Shown here: piece after piece, positions 55,182 to 64,000 of the stretch
How positions within the stretch are numbered: the stretch's first letter is position 1
Layout: every line of letters begins with the position of its first letter
Source: Hyphomonadaceae bacterium
GTDB taxonomy: Bacteria; Pseudomonadota; Alphaproteobacteria; Caulobacterales; Aquidulcibacteraceae
Assembly (NCBI GenBank): GCA_019636095.1
Contig: JAHBYF010000001.1
Span: 62,001 to 126,000 of the forward strand
Direction of reading: 5' to 3'
Length of the DNA: 64,000 nucleotides
Position numbers and translations under genes: made by a program
The notes under the pieces: model-generated
Databases searched by the model: none
What the model was told of the DNA's origin: nothing
The model's input: only the letters and a program-made list of their open reading frames with translations

Positions 55182-56786
55182 ATGAGCCTTGCCCGCAATA
55201 CCGCCGTTATCGGCGGCTTGACCCTGATCTCGCGCTTGTTCGGATTTGCGCGGGACTTGGCATTGGCGGCGGCGCTCGGGGCCGGGCCAGTCGCTGACGC
55301 GTTCTTCGCGGCGCTTCGATTTCCGAACCTCTTTCGCCGTCTGTTCGCGGAGGGTGCGTTCAGCCAAGCGTTCGTGCCGGTCTATTCGAAGACGCTCGCC
55401 GCTGAGGGTGAAGAGGCTGCCAACCGCCTCGCATCGGAAGCTCTCTCTGTCCTCTTGCTGATGACGGGTTTGCTAAGTGCACTTGCGATCGCGGGCATGA
55501 GCTGGATCAACCGGGCGCTGTTTGCTGGTTATGCGGGTGACCCCCACACGTTCCAGCTCGCCACACTGCTGACGCAGCTATCAATGCCGTATCTCGTGGC
55601 GATGTCGGCCGCGACATTGTTTTCCGGCGTTCTGAACGCGCATGGCCGCTTCTTCGCCGCTGCTGCAGCTCCGATCCTCTTCAACCTTTGCCAACTCACG
55701 GCGCTCTGGTTGGTTCACGACAACCCAGAATACGCGGCGGTTGCCGCGATCAGCGCTGTCTCAGTCTCCGGTGTGCTGCAAGCGCTTTGGGTGTGGTGGG
55801 GCGCTGCGCGTTCGGGCACGAACCTCGGCTTTCCCTTTCCGCGTCTCACCGCGGGTGTGAAGCGTCTCTTCATTCTCGCCGCGCCAGCGGCAATTGCGGG
55901 AGGGGCGCTGCAGATCAACGTCATGATCAGCCAGGCGCTCGCTTCCTTCGAGCAGGGCGCGATCACCTATCTTAACGTCGCTGACCGCCTCTACCAACTG
56001 CCGCTGGGTTTGATCGGGATCGCGGTCGGTGTCGCGATGCTGCCGCGGCTGTCGCGGCTTGTGCAGGAAGGCGACGAGGGCGGCGCGCGCGGCGCTCTAG
56101 ATGAAGCCGTCGCGCTTGCTATGGCGTTCACGCTGCCGGCTGCTGCGGCGATGCTCGCAATTCCGTTCTACTTGATTGACGGCCTCTATTCGCGCGGCGC
56201 ATTCGACGCCGCCGATGCTCACAACGCCGCGCTTGCGCTTATCCACTATGGATGGGGCGTGCCGGCGTTCGTGCTCGCCAAGATTTACGCGCCGGCATTC
56301 TTTGCTCGCGAAGATACAAAGGCGCCGATGCGTTACGCAATCACCTCGATGGTGATCAACGTGGTGCTGGGCGCAGCCATCTTCTTTGGTTTGAGATCAG
56401 TTGGACTGCCAGGCTTTCAGGGCCTTGCTATCGCCACCTCGACGGCTGCCTGGGTGAATGCTCTGCTGATGATCCGCTCGCTGGTCGCGCGTGGCGCGTA
56501 TGCGCCAACGGCGGCCGCGTTCGCCAGATTGTTCCGCATTGTCCTAGCGTCCGCGATACTCTTTGTCGTGATGTGGCTCGGGAACGCCAACCGCGCCTGG
56601 CTTGAAGCGACGCTTGGCTCCAAGGAGGCAGCCATCGCGCTTCTCATCCTCGGCGGGGGCACGTTCTACTTCGTCGTCGCCTTTCTGGTGCGTGCGGTGA
56701 CGATTTCCGAGGTTCGCGCCGCCTTCAGGCGCGAACGAGGCCCTGCAGGCGCGGGAGGCGCCTTGCCGCCGGGCTTGGACGGCTGA
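55182..56786 (+). CDS. murJ: lipid II flippase MurJ (MviN)
   Basis: MurJ flips lipid II across the inner membrane for peptidoglycan synthesis. The 534 aa product has about 14 hydrophobic segments and family motifs GGLTLISRLFGFARDLALA at the start and AEGAFSQAFVPVYSK. The segment FNLCQLTALWLV and a Gly/Ala-rich end are also typical. It follows glnD by 45 bp and precedes the trpS leader region. The start ATG fits the first membrane helix. Confidence 0.96.
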   Translation: MSLARNTAVIGGLTLISRLFGFARDLALAAALGAGPVADAFFAALRFPNLFRRLFAEGAFSQAFVPVYSKTLAAEGEEAANRLASEALSVLLLMTGLLSALAIAGMSWINRALFAGYAGDPHTFQLATLLTQLSMPYLVAMSAATLFSGVLNAHGRFFAAAAAPILFNLCQLTALWLVHDNPEYAAVAAISAVSVSGVLQALWVWWGAARSGTNLGFPFPRLTAGVKRLFILAAPAAIAGGALQINVMISQALASFEQGAITYLNVADRLYQLPLGLIGIAVGVAMLPRLSRLVQEGDEGGARGALDEAVALAMAFTLPAAAAMLAIPFYLIDGLYSRGAFDAADAHNAALALIHYGWGVPAFVLAKIYAPAFFAREDTKAPMRYAITSMVINVVLGAAIFFGLRSVGLPGFQGLAIATSTAAWVNALLMIRSLVARGAYAPTAAAFARLFRIVLASAILFVVMWLGNANRAWLEATLGSKEAAIALLILGGGTFYFVVAFLVRAVTISEVRAAFRRERGPAGAGGALPPGLDG

Positions 56787-56800
56787 TAGAAGCCGCGGCC

Positions 56801-56839
56801 ATGAACACGAGAACGAACCTCTGGCGATGGCGGCTCTGA
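56801..56839 (+). CDS. candidate Trp-rich leader peptide upstream of trpS
   Basis: A 12-codon ORF reads M-N-T-R-T-N-L-W-R-W-R-L then TGA. The two Trp codons (56822-56824, 56828-56830) are separated by one Arg codon. It sits in the 113 bp gap between murJ and trpS. Leader peptides rich in the amino acid of the downstream gene mark attenuators, as in trpL of the tryptophan operon. Two segments downstream can pair (56830-56834 with 56846-56850), and a GC hairpin follows (56856-56873). No strong ribosome binding site precedes the ORF (only GATAGAAG). The ORF is directly visible; the regulatory role is inferred. Confidence 0.5.
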   Translation: MNTRTNLWRWRL

Positions 56840-56887
56840 CCTGACGCCGCTTTCCCGCGCCCGACCCGGCGCGCCCGTTCTTATGTT
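56830..56887 (+). promoter_or_regulatory. candidate attenuator hairpins of trpS
   Basis: Hairpin 1 pairs GCGGC (56830-56834) with GCCGC (56846-56850) and begins at the second Trp codon of the leader ORF. Hairpin 2 pairs CGCGCC (56856-56861) with GGCGCG (56868-56873) around a 6-nt loop and is followed by a U-rich GTTCTTATGTT (56877-56887), ending just before the trpS ribosome binding site. Hairpin 2 is the likely terminator. A convincing antiterminator partner is not clear: GACGCC near 56843 could pair weakly with GGCG of the hairpin. No T-box features are seen. Confidence 0.42.
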
Positions 56888-56899
56888 CCGGAGTTTTCC

Positions 56900-57934
56900 A
56901 TGACCGACGCCGTCCAGCCCCAATACAAGGGCCCGCAACGCGTGTTCTCAGGCATGCAGCCGACCAATGGCTTGCATCTCGGCAATTATCTTGGCGCGCT
57001 GCAGAAGTTTGTGCGCCTGCAGGATCAATACGAATGCATCTATTGCATCGTTGATCTGCACGCGATCACCATTGGTCCGGACCCACAAAACCTCGCGAAC
57101 CGCTGCCGCGAAGTGGCGGCTGCTTATGTCGCGGCAGGCGTCGATCCGAAGCGTTCGACGATCTTTATCCAATCCGCCGTGCGCGAACACACCGAGCTCG
57201 CGTGGATTTTCAACTGCGTGGCCCGCATGGGGTGGGTCGAACGCATGACGCAATTCAAGGACAAAGCTGGGAAGGACGCGCAGCGTTCTTCCGTCGGGCT
57301 GTTCGATTATCCCGTTCTGCAGGCTGCCGACATTCTGCTCTACAAGGCAACCCATGTTCCAGTGGGAGAGGATCAGAAACAGCATTTGGAGCTTTCGCGC
57401 GATATCGCGCAGAAGTTCAACAACGACCACGATGCGCCAAATTTCTTCCCGCTCCCTGAGCCTCTAATTCAAGGTCCTGGCGCGCGGATCATGTCGTTGC
57501 GCGACGGTTCGAAAAAAATGTCCAAGTCTGATCCCTCGGATATGACTCGCATCAACCTGACAGATGATGCTGACGCGATCATGTCAAAGATCAAAAAGGC
57601 GACGACCGACCCATTGCCCGTGCCTGAAAACAAAGAAGGCCTCGCGGGCAGGGCTGAGGTCGAGAACCTGGTCGGCATCTTCGCCGCCGTGACGGAACGG
57701 CGTGTCGAAGATGTGCTTGCCGAGTTCGGCGGCAAAGGCTTCGGCGTGTTCAAGCCGGCGTTGGCGGAAACGTTGGCGGCGAAGCTCAGTCCGATCGCCG
57801 CCGAAATGCGGCGGCTCACTGCCGACACTGCGACCCTGGACGCCATCCTCCGGGACGGGGCCGAAAAGGCGCGCGCCGTTGCGCAGCCGATCATGGCGGA
57901 AGTTCGTGAGGTTGTCGGCCTGTGGAGCGCTTGA
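56900..57934 (+). CDS. trpS: tryptophanyl-tRNA synthetase
   Basis: TrpS charges tRNA-Trp. The 344 aa product has the class I signatures [14 protein letters not shown] (HIGH-like, 21-34) and KKMSKSD (205-211), with [13 protein letters not shown] between. The start ATG follows GGAG in the segment ccGGAGttttcc. It is preceded by a leader region with a Trp-containing peptide. It lies between murJ and a UspA-like gene; the next gene starts 33 bp later. Confidence 0.97.
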   Translation: MTDAVQPQYKGPQRVFSGMQPTNGLHLGNYLGALQKFVRLQDQYECIYCIVDLHAITIGPDPQNLANRCREVAAAYVAAGVDPKRSTIFIQSAVREHTELAWIFNCVARMGWVERMTQFKDKAGKDAQRSSVGLFDYPVLQAADILLYKATHVPVGEDQKQHLELSRDIAQKFNNDHDAPNFFPLPEPLIQGPGARIMSLRDGSKKMSKSDPSDMTRINLTDDADAIMSKIKKATTDPLPVPENKEGLAGRAEVENLVGIFAAVTERRVEDVLAEFGGKGFGVFKPALAETLAAKLSPIAAEMRRLTADTATLDAILRDGAEKARAVAQPIMAEVREVVGLWSA

Positions 57935-57967
57935 TGTGGCGTGGGGTTTGAGCGACGTTCGCGCGCC

Positions 57968-58516
57968 ATGAGCAAAGATCTGCAAGACTTCAGCTGTCTG
58001 GTTGTCGCCGACGAAAGCGAGGAATTCCCAGACGCGCTGATCTATGCCGGCCTGCTGTGCCGCTATACCGGTTGGCGCTTGCTGATACTCCGCGTGATTG
58101 AGCCGTCCGACCCAGCGCCTTGGGCGTCGATCACCGAAGAGGTGCGCCGGCAAGCGCGAGATGCGGCGGAATCGCTGACCCAGCGCTTCGCCGCGGAAGC
58201 CTGGGCGGAGTGCGGCGTCACGGCAGAGCCGGTTTTGCGCGAAGGCGATCTCAAGCCGCAGCTGCGCAAGCTGTTGCAGGAGGATACCTCGATCAAACTC
58301 GTTGTGCTTGCTGCGGCGACGCCGCCGATCAGCCCGGGCCCGTTGATCTCACAACTTGGCAAGACGGGCGGTCTTTCGCCGCGCCCCGTTCCAGTCGTCG
58401 TTGTTCCCGGAGCGCTTACACGCGACGAAATTCGGGCGATCGCCTTGCCAATGGCGGCGGCCGTATCGACCGAAAGCGAAGAAGACGCGCCACCGGCCAA
58501 GCCTCCATCCGCTTGA
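57968..58516 (+). CDS. universal stress protein (UspA family)
   Basis: The 182 aa product has one UspA-like domain: DFSCLVVADESEEFPDALIYAGLL at the start, a nucleotide-site region LVVLAAATPPISPGP and GGLSPRPVPVVVVPGAL near the end, with a polar tail. The usual ATP motif GxGG..S/T appears loose (GKTGGLS), so nucleotide binding is doubtful. I take the ATG at 57968. It follows trpS by 33 bp and precedes the NifU-like gene by 31 bp. Confidence 0.78.
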   Translation: MSKDLQDFSCLVVADESEEFPDALIYAGLLCRYTGWRLLILRVIEPSDPAPWASITEEVRRQARDAAESLTQRFAAEAWAECGVTAEPVLREGDLKPQLRKLLQEDTSIKLVVLAAATPPISPGPLISQLGKTGGLSPRPVPVVVVPGALTRDEIRAIALPMAAAVSTESEEDAPPAKPPSA

Positions 58517-58547
58517 CCGGCTCAGCTCGAAAGCCCAACTGACGCTC

Positions 58548-59126
58548 ATGTTTATCCAAACCGAAGCCACGCCGAATCCGCGCACGCTGAAGTTTCTGCC
58601 GGGCCGCGAGGTTCTGGGGCAGGGTAGCCGCGAATACACCGACGCTGACGCCGCGCTTAGCGCGCCGCTAGCAGCGGCGCTGTTTGACGTGGATGGCGTC
58701 GAACGTGTTTATCTGGGCTCAGACTTCATCACCATCACCAAGTCAGAAGCGATCGAGTGGCCGCACCTGAAGCCGCACGTGCTTGCGGCGATCATGGATC
58801 ACTTCACGTCGGGCCGTCCGGTGCTCAGCGACAGCGCCGCGCAGGCCGACGAGACAGACGAGGCTGACGTCGTCTATGAAGGCGAGGCCGCCGGCATCGT
58901 GAAAGAGCTGAAGGAGATCATCGACGCGCGAGTGAGGCCAGCGGTGGCACGCGATGGCGGCGACATCACGTTCCATTCCTGGGATCACGAGCACGGCATC
59001 GTCAGGCTCAACATGAGAGGCGCGTGCGCTGGTTGTCCGTCATCCACGCTGACGCTGAAGCAGGGCATCGAAAATATGCTCCGTCACTACGTCCCGGAAG
59101 TGATGAGCGTGGAGCAAGTGGTGTGA
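58548..59126 (+). CDS. NifU/NfuA-like iron-sulfur cluster carrier
   Basis: The 192 aa product has the N-terminal Nfu domain (MFIQTEATPNPRTLKFLPG, about 1-90) and the C-terminal NifU domain with CxxC (Cys160, Cys163 in GACAGCPSS). It acts as a carrier delivering Fe-S clusters in the cytosol. The ATG at 58548 is the family start; the frame upstream runs through the stress-protein gene. It is 10 bp before tsaB. Confidence 0.93.
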   Translation: MFIQTEATPNPRTLKFLPGREVLGQGSREYTDADAALSAPLAAALFDVDGVERVYLGSDFITITKSEAIEWPHLKPHVLAAIMDHFTSGRPVLSDSAAQADETDEADVVYEGEAAGIVKELKEIIDARVRPAVARDGGDITFHSWDHEHGIVRLNMRGACAGCPSSTLTLKQGIENMLRHYVPEVMSVEQVV

Positions 59127-59136
59127 GCCAGCGCGC

Positions 59137-59715
59137 ATGATCGTGCTTGGCATCGATACATCGTTGGATGCATGCTCTGTCGCGATTGTGCGCGATGGCG
59201 CGATGCTCGCACATCTCAGTGAAGCAATGGCGAGAGGCCAAGCAGAGCGTTTGGCGCCGATGGTGCGTGAAGCCGCACAGGCGGCGGGCCTCACCTTCAG
59301 TCAGATTGACCGCATCGCCGTAACAACTGGTCCGGGCTCATTCACGGGAGTTCGCGTCGGGCTGTCGTTCGCCCGGGCTCTGGCGCTTTCGCTAGATAGA
59401 CCCTGTGTTGGGGTTTCGACCCTGGAAGCGCTCGCGCTTGAGAATGGAGAAGGTGGCGCTCGCGCTGCGCTTATCGAAACGCCCGGCGCTTCGTACTTTG
59501 CGCGCTACGAGGATGGTGTAGCGACGATTGCGCCGCGCAGTATCGAGCGCGGTGAGCACGAAACACTTCTGGCTGGCGCTCATCTCATTGGTCCCGCCAT
59601 CACGGTGAATGCAGCGGCCCTGGCGCTGCGGGCCGCGCAGCTTGATCCGGCCGATTATCCGCCAAGACCAGCCTATCTTCGCGCTCCGCATGTCACGCTG
59701 CCGAGTGCATCATGA
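59137..59715 (+). CDS. tsaB: tRNA threonylcarbamoyladenosine biosynthesis protein TsaB
   Basis: TsaB is the partner of TsaD in making t6A at position 37 of ANN-decoding tRNAs. The 192 aa product has LGIDTSLDACSVAIV at the start and the diagnostic VTTGPGSFTGVRVGLSFARAL. It lacks catalytic metal-site residues of TsaD, as expected. Its stop overlaps rimI (ATGA). Order tsaB-rimI-fur-miaB is an alphaproteobacterial pattern. Confidence 0.94.
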   Translation: MIVLGIDTSLDACSVAIVRDGAMLAHLSEAMARGQAERLAPMVREAAQAAGLTFSQIDRIAVTTGPGSFTGVRVGLSFARALALSLDRPCVGVSTLEALALENGEGGARAALIETPGASYFARYEDGVATIAPRSIERGEHETLLAGAHLIGPAITVNAAALALRAAQLDPADYPPRPAYLRAPHVTLPSAS

Positions 59716-60164
59716 TCGAGGCTGCACCCGCGAGCGCGAGTGCGCTTCTCGCGTCGCTTCACGCGCGCGCGTTCCCGAAACCTTGGAGCGCCGCCGAGAT
59801 CGCAACGCTCATGGAAAACCAGGCAGTTTTTGCCTTGCTGCACGGCAACGGCGCCGAAGCTAATGGGTTTGTAATGGCGTGGGCCGCGGCAGGAGATTCG
59901 GAGCTGTTGACCGTCGCCGTTGTTCCTGAGGCTCGCCGAAAGGGCGTCGGCGCAGCGCTCGTAACCTCCGCGGGTGTGGCAGCCCTCGTCCGCGGTGCGG
60001 CGTCGATGCATCTTGAGGTCGCCGAGGACAATGAAGGTGCGCGCGCGCTCTACCGAAAGCTCGGCTATGAAGAAGCGGGTCGCCGCCACGCCTATTACGC
60101 GGGCGAAGGTGGTTCGGTTGACGCCATTGTCATGCGCCGCACGTTGCCGCGCCCGGTGGTTTAA
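59712..60164 (+). CDS. rimI: ribosomal protein S18 alanine N-acetyltransferase (GNAT)
   Basis: RimI acetylates the N-terminus of ribosomal protein S18. The 150 aa product is a GNAT domain with LTVAVVPEARRKGVGAALVTSAG as the acetyl-CoA loop and EVAEDNEGARALYRKLGYEEAGRR as the C-terminal motif. Position after tsaB supports RimI rather than another GNAT, but substrate specificity is inferred from context. It overlaps tsaB by ATGA. Confidence 0.9.
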   Translation: MIEAAPASASALLASLHARAFPKPWSAAEIATLMENQAVFALLHGNGAEANGFVMAWAAAGDSELLTVAVVPEARRKGVGAALVTSAGVAALVRGAASMHLEVAEDNEGARALYRKLGYEEAGRRHAYYAGEGGSVDAIVMRRTLPRPVV

Positions 60165-60211
60165 CGCCGCGAAGGTGGACAGCGCCCCAGGGGAAGGGGT
60201 ATCTGACGCCC

Positions 60212-60640
60212 ATGGATCGCATCGAAAAACTCTGCGTCGAGAAGGGCATGCGCATGACCGAGCAGCGCCGCGTCATTGCGCGCGTGATCTCGTCAAGTCA
60301 TGACCACCCGGACGTCGAAGAGTTGCACCGCCGCGCGGCGGCGGTCGATTCGGGCATTTCCATCGCAACTGTCTATCGGACCGTGCGCCTCTTCGAAGAC
60401 AGTGGCATTCTCGAGCGCCACGACTTCCGCGACGGCCGTTCGCGCTATGAGGAAGTGCCGGATCAACATCACGATCATCTCATCGACATGAAGACGGGAA
60501 AGGTCGTCGAGTTCGTCGACGAGGAGATTGAGCGTCTGCAGCACGAGATTGCGCGTCGTCTAGGCTACAAGCTGGTCGACCACCGCCTGGAACTTTACGG
60601 CGTACCGCTCGACGACAAATCCAAGACGGTCAAGAAATAA
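60212..60640 (+). CDS. fur: ferric uptake regulator Fur family protein
   Basis: Fur represses iron-uptake genes when bound to Fe2+. The 142 aa product has the winged-helix domain ([29 protein letters not shown]), the metal-site [27 protein letters not shown] and the final HRLELYGV. It has no CxxC pair, which suits the alphaproteobacterial Fur/Mur group. A GGGGAAGGGG ribosome binding site precedes the ATG at 60212. It is 1 bp from miaB. Which metal it senses (Fe or Mn) cannot be decided here. Confidence 0.93.
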   Translation: MDRIEKLCVEKGMRMTEQRRVIARVISSSHDHPDVEELHRRAAAVDSGISIATVYRTVRLFEDSGILERHDFRDGRSRYEEVPDQHHDHLIDMKTGKVVEFVDEEIERLQHEIARRLGYKLVDHRLELYGVPLDDKSKTVKK

Positions 60641-60641
60641 C

Positions 60642-61982
60642 ATGACCGAGCCGCGCGCGCCGAAGCGTCTCTTCATCGAGACGTACGGTTGCCAGATGAA
60701 CGTCTATGACTCGGAGCGTATGCGCGACGTGCTTGCGCCGCTGGGCTATGCCGTCGCCGAAAAGCCTGACGACGCAGATCTCGTCATCCTCAACACATGC
60801 CACATCCGCGAGAAGGCGACCGAGAAGGTCTATTCCGAAATTGGCCGCTTGCGCGCGCACAAGGAGCGCCGCGCGGCGGAAGGCAAGGGCATGACCATAA
60901 CCATCGCCGGCTGTGTCGCGCAGGCGGAAGGTGAGGAGATCATGCGCCGGGCGCCGGCGGTCGATTTCGTCGTTGGTCCGCAGGCCTATCACAAATTGCC
61001 TGAGCTGATCGCGCGGGCGGCGAGGCAAGCGGGTGAGCGGCTGGAGACCGACTTCACTGCGCAAGAAAAATTCGACGTGCTGCCGGCGCGCGCGCCCGAT
61101 GGCGTCACGGCGTTTTTGTCGGTTCAGGAGGGATGCGATAAGTTCTGCACCTTCTGCGTTGTGCCATATACGCGCGGCGCCGAATTCTCGCGTCCCTTTG
61201 CGGATGTCCTCGCCGAAGCGCGCTCATTGGCCGACAAGGGTGTGCGCGAGATCACGTTGCTTGGTCAGAACGTAAACGCATATCACGGCGGGGCGTCGTT
61301 TGCGGCATTGCTGAACGAGCTTGCTGCGATCGATGGCATCGCGCGCATCCGCTATATGACCTCGCATCCGATCGAGATGACGGATGAGTTGATCGGACTT
61401 CACGGCGCCGAGCCCAAGCTCATGCCGTACTTGCACCTACCGATCCAATCCGGTTCGGACCGCATCCTGAAGGCTATGAACCGAAAGCACGATGGCGCGT
61501 TCTACCGTGATATCGTCACGCGTGTTCGGGCAGCGCGGCCTGATCTGGCGCTTTCGACGGATATCATCGTTGGCTTTCCCGGCGAGACGGAGAAGGAATT
61601 CGAAGCGACCATGCAGCTTGTCGGCGATGTGACCTTCGCGGCGGCGTTTTCATTCAAGTATTCGGCGCGCCCGGGCACGCCGGCGGCCGGCATGGCGGGG
61701 CAAGTCAGCGAGGATGAAAAGTCTGACCGCCTACGGCGTTTACAGGCAGTTTTGTTCGCGCAGCAAACGGCGTTCAACGCCGGTCAAGTGGGCCGGACGC
61801 TCCCCGTGCTGGTGACCGGCGATGGCCGCAGACCTGGCCAAAAGCATGGCCGCTCGCCATATCTCCAATCGGTGCACTTCCATGACGCCCAGGCCCAGGA
61901 CGGCGACATCGTCGATGTTCGCATCACTGGCTCGTCACAGAACTCGTTGACGGGCGAGGTTCAAGCGCTCGCACCCGCATGA
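60642..61982 (+). CDS. miaB: tRNA-2-methylthio-N6-dimethylallyladenosine synthase MiaB
   Basis: MiaB adds the 2-methylthio group to i6A37 of tRNA. The 446 aa product has the N-terminal MTTase domain with Cys17, Cys53 and Cys91 (auxiliary cluster), the radical [11 protein letters not shown] at 165-172, and a C-terminal TRAM domain ([11 protein letters not shown] end). The start is 1 bp after the fur stop and the end overlaps phoH by ATGA. Confidence 0.97.
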   Translation: MTEPRAPKRLFIETYGCQMNVYDSERMRDVLAPLGYAVAEKPDDADLVILNTCHIREKATEKVYSEIGRLRAHKERRAAEGKGMTITIAGCVAQAEGEEIMRRAPAVDFVVGPQAYHKLPELIARAARQAGERLETDFTAQEKFDVLPARAPDGVTAFLSVQEGCDKFCTFCVVPYTRGAEFSRPFADVLAEARSLADKGVREITLLGQNVNAYHGGASFAALLNELAAIDGIARIRYMTSHPIEMTDELIGLHGAEPKLMPYLHLPIQSGSDRILKAMNRKHDGAFYRDIVTRVRAARPDLALSTDIIVGFPGETEKEFEATMQLVGDVTFAAAFSFKYSARPGTPAAGMAGQVSEDEKSDRLRRLQAVLFAQQTAFNAGQVGRTLPVLVTGDGRRPGQKHGRSPYLQSVHFHDAQAQDGDIVDVRITGSSQNSLTGEVQALAPA

Positions 61983-62977
61983 CTGAATCCATCCGCACTT
62001 TCTCTCTTGGAGACGTCGCGCAAGCCGTGTTCGGCCCGCTGCATCGTCATGTCGCGCAGATACAAGAAGCATTCCGCGACCCGAGCGCGCCGCGCGGTGC
62101 GCCCGCCTATCGGCTCACGCTCGATGCCCAGGGCGACAAAATTATCGCGCGCGCAGGCTCGGGCGCGACCGACGCAGATTTCGTTCGCGCGCAGCGCATC
62201 GTTGACGCGCTAATCGATCAGGCGCGCCGCAAAGGCCGTGTGCGCGAAGGTGAAGTATTGGCGGCGATCGCGTTCTCCGAGGGCGAAAACGAATCGGGCG
62301 CGCCGATCCAGCTGCCGCAACTCGGCGGACTTACGCTGCGTACGCCGCGCCAAGTGCATTACGTCGAGGCGCTGCGCGACGAGAACATCGACTTGATCTT
62401 TGGCGTTGGCCCAGCCGGCACCGGCAAGACGTTCCTGGCCGTGGCGGCTGCGGTCGAAGCGCTGAAGCAGGAGCGCGTCGACCGTATCATTGTCACGCGA
62501 CCTGCCGTCGAAGCAGGGGAGAAGCTTGGCTATCTGCCGGGGGATCTTTCTGAGAAAGTCGACCCATACCTCATGCCGATATGGGACGCGTTCCGTTCGC
62601 AGATGAGCGAGAATGATCTCAAGGCGCGGCGGGAGCGGCGCGTTATTGAGGTCGCGCCGTTGGCTTTCATGCGCGGCCGCACACTGTCGAACGCGTTCGT
62701 GATCGTCGATGAAGCGCAAAACGCGACGGTGCTGCAAATGAAGATGACGCTCACGCGCCTAGGCGAAGGCTCGCGGATGGTCGTTACCGGCGATCCGTCG
62801 CAGATTGATTTGCTGAGGCCCGATCAATCCGGTCTCGCGCATGCGATTTCGATCCTAGAGGATGTGCCTGGCGTCGAAGTCATCCGGTTTGCCACCCAGG
62901 ATGTCGTTCGTCACAGGCTCGTCGCACACATTGTCGATGCCTATCACCGCGATGAGGGAGCGCGCGGTGGAAGCTAG
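61979..62977 (+). CDS. PhoH family ATPase
   Basis: The 332 aa product is a PhoH/YbeZ-type P-loop NTPase, with a KH-like N-terminal region, Walker [12 protein letters not shown] (142-152), Walker [16 protein letters not shown] and the downstream [11 protein letters not shown]. YbeZ-type proteins act with YbeY in rRNA maturation and may be helicases. It overlaps miaB by ATGA and its end overlaps ybeY by 11 bp when that gene starts at GTG 62967. Confidence 0.95.
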   Translation: MTESIRTFSLGDVAQAVFGPLHRHVAQIQEAFRDPSAPRGAPAYRLTLDAQGDKIIARAGSGATDADFVRAQRIVDALIDQARRKGRVREGEVLAAIAFSEGENESGAPIQLPQLGGLTLRTPRQVHYVEALRDENIDLIFGVGPAGTGKTFLAVAAAVEALKQERVDRIIVTRPAVEAGEKLGYLPGDLSEKVDPYLMPIWDAFRSQMSENDLKARRERRVIEVAPLAFMRGRTLSNAFVIVDEAQNATVLQMKMTLTRLGEGSRMVVTGDPSQIDLLRPDQSGLAHAISILEDVPGVEVIRFATQDVVRHRLVAHIVDAYHRDEGARGGS

Positions 62978-63413
62978 TCTAGAAGTCGACATTTTGGCCA
63001 ATTCCGAACTTTGGCGAGGACAAGAGGATTTGCTATCGAAGGCGCTGGCAGTGGCGGCGCAAAAGACGAGCAAGTCCGGGAGCGTTTCGCTTCTTCTCGG
63101 TGACGATGCGTCGATCGCTGCACTCAATAAGCAGTTTCGAAACAAGGTCGGACCGACAAACGTGCTCTCATTCCCACCGGCGCAAGGCGCCGAGCCAGGT
63201 TTCCTTGGCGATATCGCGCTCGCGGCGGAAACCATTGTTGAGCAAGCACAATTTCAAGGTAAACGATTCGAACATCATGCCGCTCATCTTGTCGTGCACG
63301 GATTTCTGCACCTGATAGGCTATGATCACGAACAGCTGGCTGATGCCGAGGTCATGGAAGCGCGAGAGCGCGAAATTCTTGCCTCGCTTGGGATAGATGA
63401 TCCCTACGCTTAA
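62967..63413 (+). CDS. ybeY: endoribonuclease YbeY (rRNA maturation)
   Basis: YbeY is a metal-dependent endoribonuclease for 16S rRNA processing and quality control. The 148 aa product has the zinc site His111, His115 and His121 in HGFLHLIGYDH and the family NVLSFP pattern. I prefer the GTG at 62967, after GAGGGAG; ATG 62952 is an alternative. The start lies inside the end of phoH (11 bp overlap). It is followed by the CBS-domain protein gene by 30 bp. Confidence 0.95.
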   Translation: MEASLEVDILANSELWRGQEDLLSKALAVAAQKTSKSGSVSLLLGDDASIAALNKQFRNKVGPTNVLSFPPAQGAEPGFLGDIALAAETIVEQAQFQGKRFEHHAAHLVVHGFLHLIGYDHEQLADAEVMEAREREILASLGIDDPYA

Positions 63414-63443
63414 GCGGCGCAACGGAGTGCGACACACACCATT

Positions 63444-64000
63444 ATGGTTGAAACAACCAACGAAGCCACGGATCCTCCCTCGCGAAGACGCGCGGGCCTT
63501 TTGCAGCGATGGACGCGCATCTTTGCGCGCGGAAAGTTAGGGTCCGCAGAGGCGGTCGAAGAAGCGCTCCGCGAGCGCGAAGAAAACGGCGGTCCTATAG
63601 AGATGGCGCACAAGGATTTGATCCTGCGCGCTGCGCACTTCGATCAGCTCAAAGTCGCCAATGTGATGCGCGCTCGGGCGGAGATCGTCGCGATCGAAGC
63701 GAATGCGACGCTTGGCGAGGCTGCGCGGGTCTTCTCGGAAAGCCAGCATTCGCGGCTCCCGATCTACGGCGAGACGCTCGACGACCCACAAGGCTTCATC
63801 CACGTGCGCGATGTTCTCGCGCAACTCTCGCCGGACGAGAACGGAGTCTCAAAGGGTAAGCTTGAGGATCGCTCCCTTGTGCGCATCAAGCGCGAGATCT
63901 TGTTCGTGCCGCAGTCGATGTCGCTCGCGCGCCTGTTTCTGCGCATGCAATCGAGCCGCATCCATTTGGCGTTGGTCGTTGACGAATACGGGGGCACCGA
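63444..64000 (+). CDS. CorC/HlyC family CBS-domain protein (cut by window edge)
   Basis: The visible 185 codons begin MVETTNEATDPPSRRRAGL, then the CBS pair: ANVMRARAEIVAIEANATLGEA, SESQHSRLPIYGETLDDPQGFIHVRDVLA, and a second half leading to LALVVDEYGGT, the start of the CorC_HlyC stretch. It is soluble, unlike the membrane-spanning relatives, and often follows ybeY. These proteins are linked to magnesium/cobalt homeostasis and to membrane integrity. The C-terminus and its transporter-associated domain are outside the window. Confidence 0.92.
   Translation, partial: MVETTNEATDPPSRRRAGLLQRWTRIFARGKLGSAEAVEEALREREENGGPIEMAHKDLILRAAHFDQLKVANVMRARAEIVAIEANATLGEAARVFSESQHSRLPIYGETLDDPQGFIHVRDVLAQLSPDENGVSKGKLEDRSLVRIKREILFVPQSMSLARLFLRMQSSRIHLALVVDEYGGT

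Noticed and set aside
56787..56899. T-box riboswitch for trpS
   Set aside because: No T-box motif or specifier stem is seen in only 113 nt, and T-boxes are rare in alphaproteobacteria; a leader peptide fits better.

Overview
The window reads as chromosomal DNA of a GC-rich alphaproteobacterium, most likely of the Caulobacterales/Hyphomonadaceae type. The evidence is gene order rather than any single gene: mnmE, rho, hemJ-hemH-hemE, a gene-free gap, then a PPDK-regulatory kinase gene with maf, aroE, coaE, dnaQ, secB, a Tim44-like gene and smr. This is the arrangement around the replication origin in Caulobacter and relatives. Further Caulobacter-like blocks follow: hslVU, dnaK-dnaJ-dapB, hrcA-grpE opposite rph, rdgB-hemW, mutS/glnD/murJ/trpS, and tsaB-rimI-fur-miaB-phoH-ybeY-corC. 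Almost everything is housekeeping. I see no phage, insertion sequence, CRISPR array, tRNA or rRNA.

Layout. 1-685 holds the 5' part of mnmE, cut by the window edge. 706-4343 holds small accessory genes (DUF6489-like, dienelactone hydrolase, GDPD lipoprotein, quinone reductase, GST) with one REP-like inverted repeat. 4392-8543 is the rho and haem cluster on the minus strand. 8544-8882 is the candidate origin. 8883-14182 is the origin-right cluster, which here lacks mltA. 14325-18422 has an EAL protein and hslVU. 18419-28269 has an adenosine-kinase-like gene, a lipoprotein/ATP-grasp pair, nth, dapB, dnaJ, dnaK, alkB and an M48 protease. 28372-32628 has a Tat/lipoprotein hydrolase, an aldo/keto reductase and a large secreted protein made of six PPC repeats. 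32804-38698 has grpE-hrcA, rph, dagK, an XRE/DUF2975 membrane module with a visible promoter-operator, rdgB and hemW. 38695-45421 has an LpoA-like lipoprotein, rsmI, yraN, a BON lipoprotein, comM and a hybrid histidine kinase. 45440-57934 has an AmpG-like permease, maeB, mutS, a small membrane protein, glnD, murJ and trpS. 57968-64000 has a UspA-like protein, a NifU/NfuA-like protein and the tsaB-to-corC run, cut by the right edge.

How the genes work together. Three stages of haem synthesis (hemE, hemJ, hemH) are coupled in one run, and hemW supplies a haem chaperone-like protein. Protein quality control is well represented (dnaK, dnaJ, grpE, hrcA, hslV, hslU, secB, M48 protease). tRNA and rRNA processing is spread across mnmE, rph, tsaB, miaB, rsmI and ybeY. 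Repair and replication fidelity are covered by dnaQ, nth, alkB and mutS.

The most interesting non-coding signals are four. First, a 12-codon leader ORF with a Trp-Arg-Trp run, followed by a GC hairpin, lies just upstream of trpS and suggests attenuation of tryptophanyl-tRNA synthetase. Second, the candidate oriC has three GTCCACA sites, an AT-rich patch and six GANTC sites. Third, the rho leader carries a C/U-rich, G-poor tract resembling a Rho-utilisation site. Fourth, an inverted repeat overlaps the predicted start of transcription of the XRE/DUF2975 module. Convergent gene ends are packed unusually tightly: 8 of 11 convergent pairs overlap.
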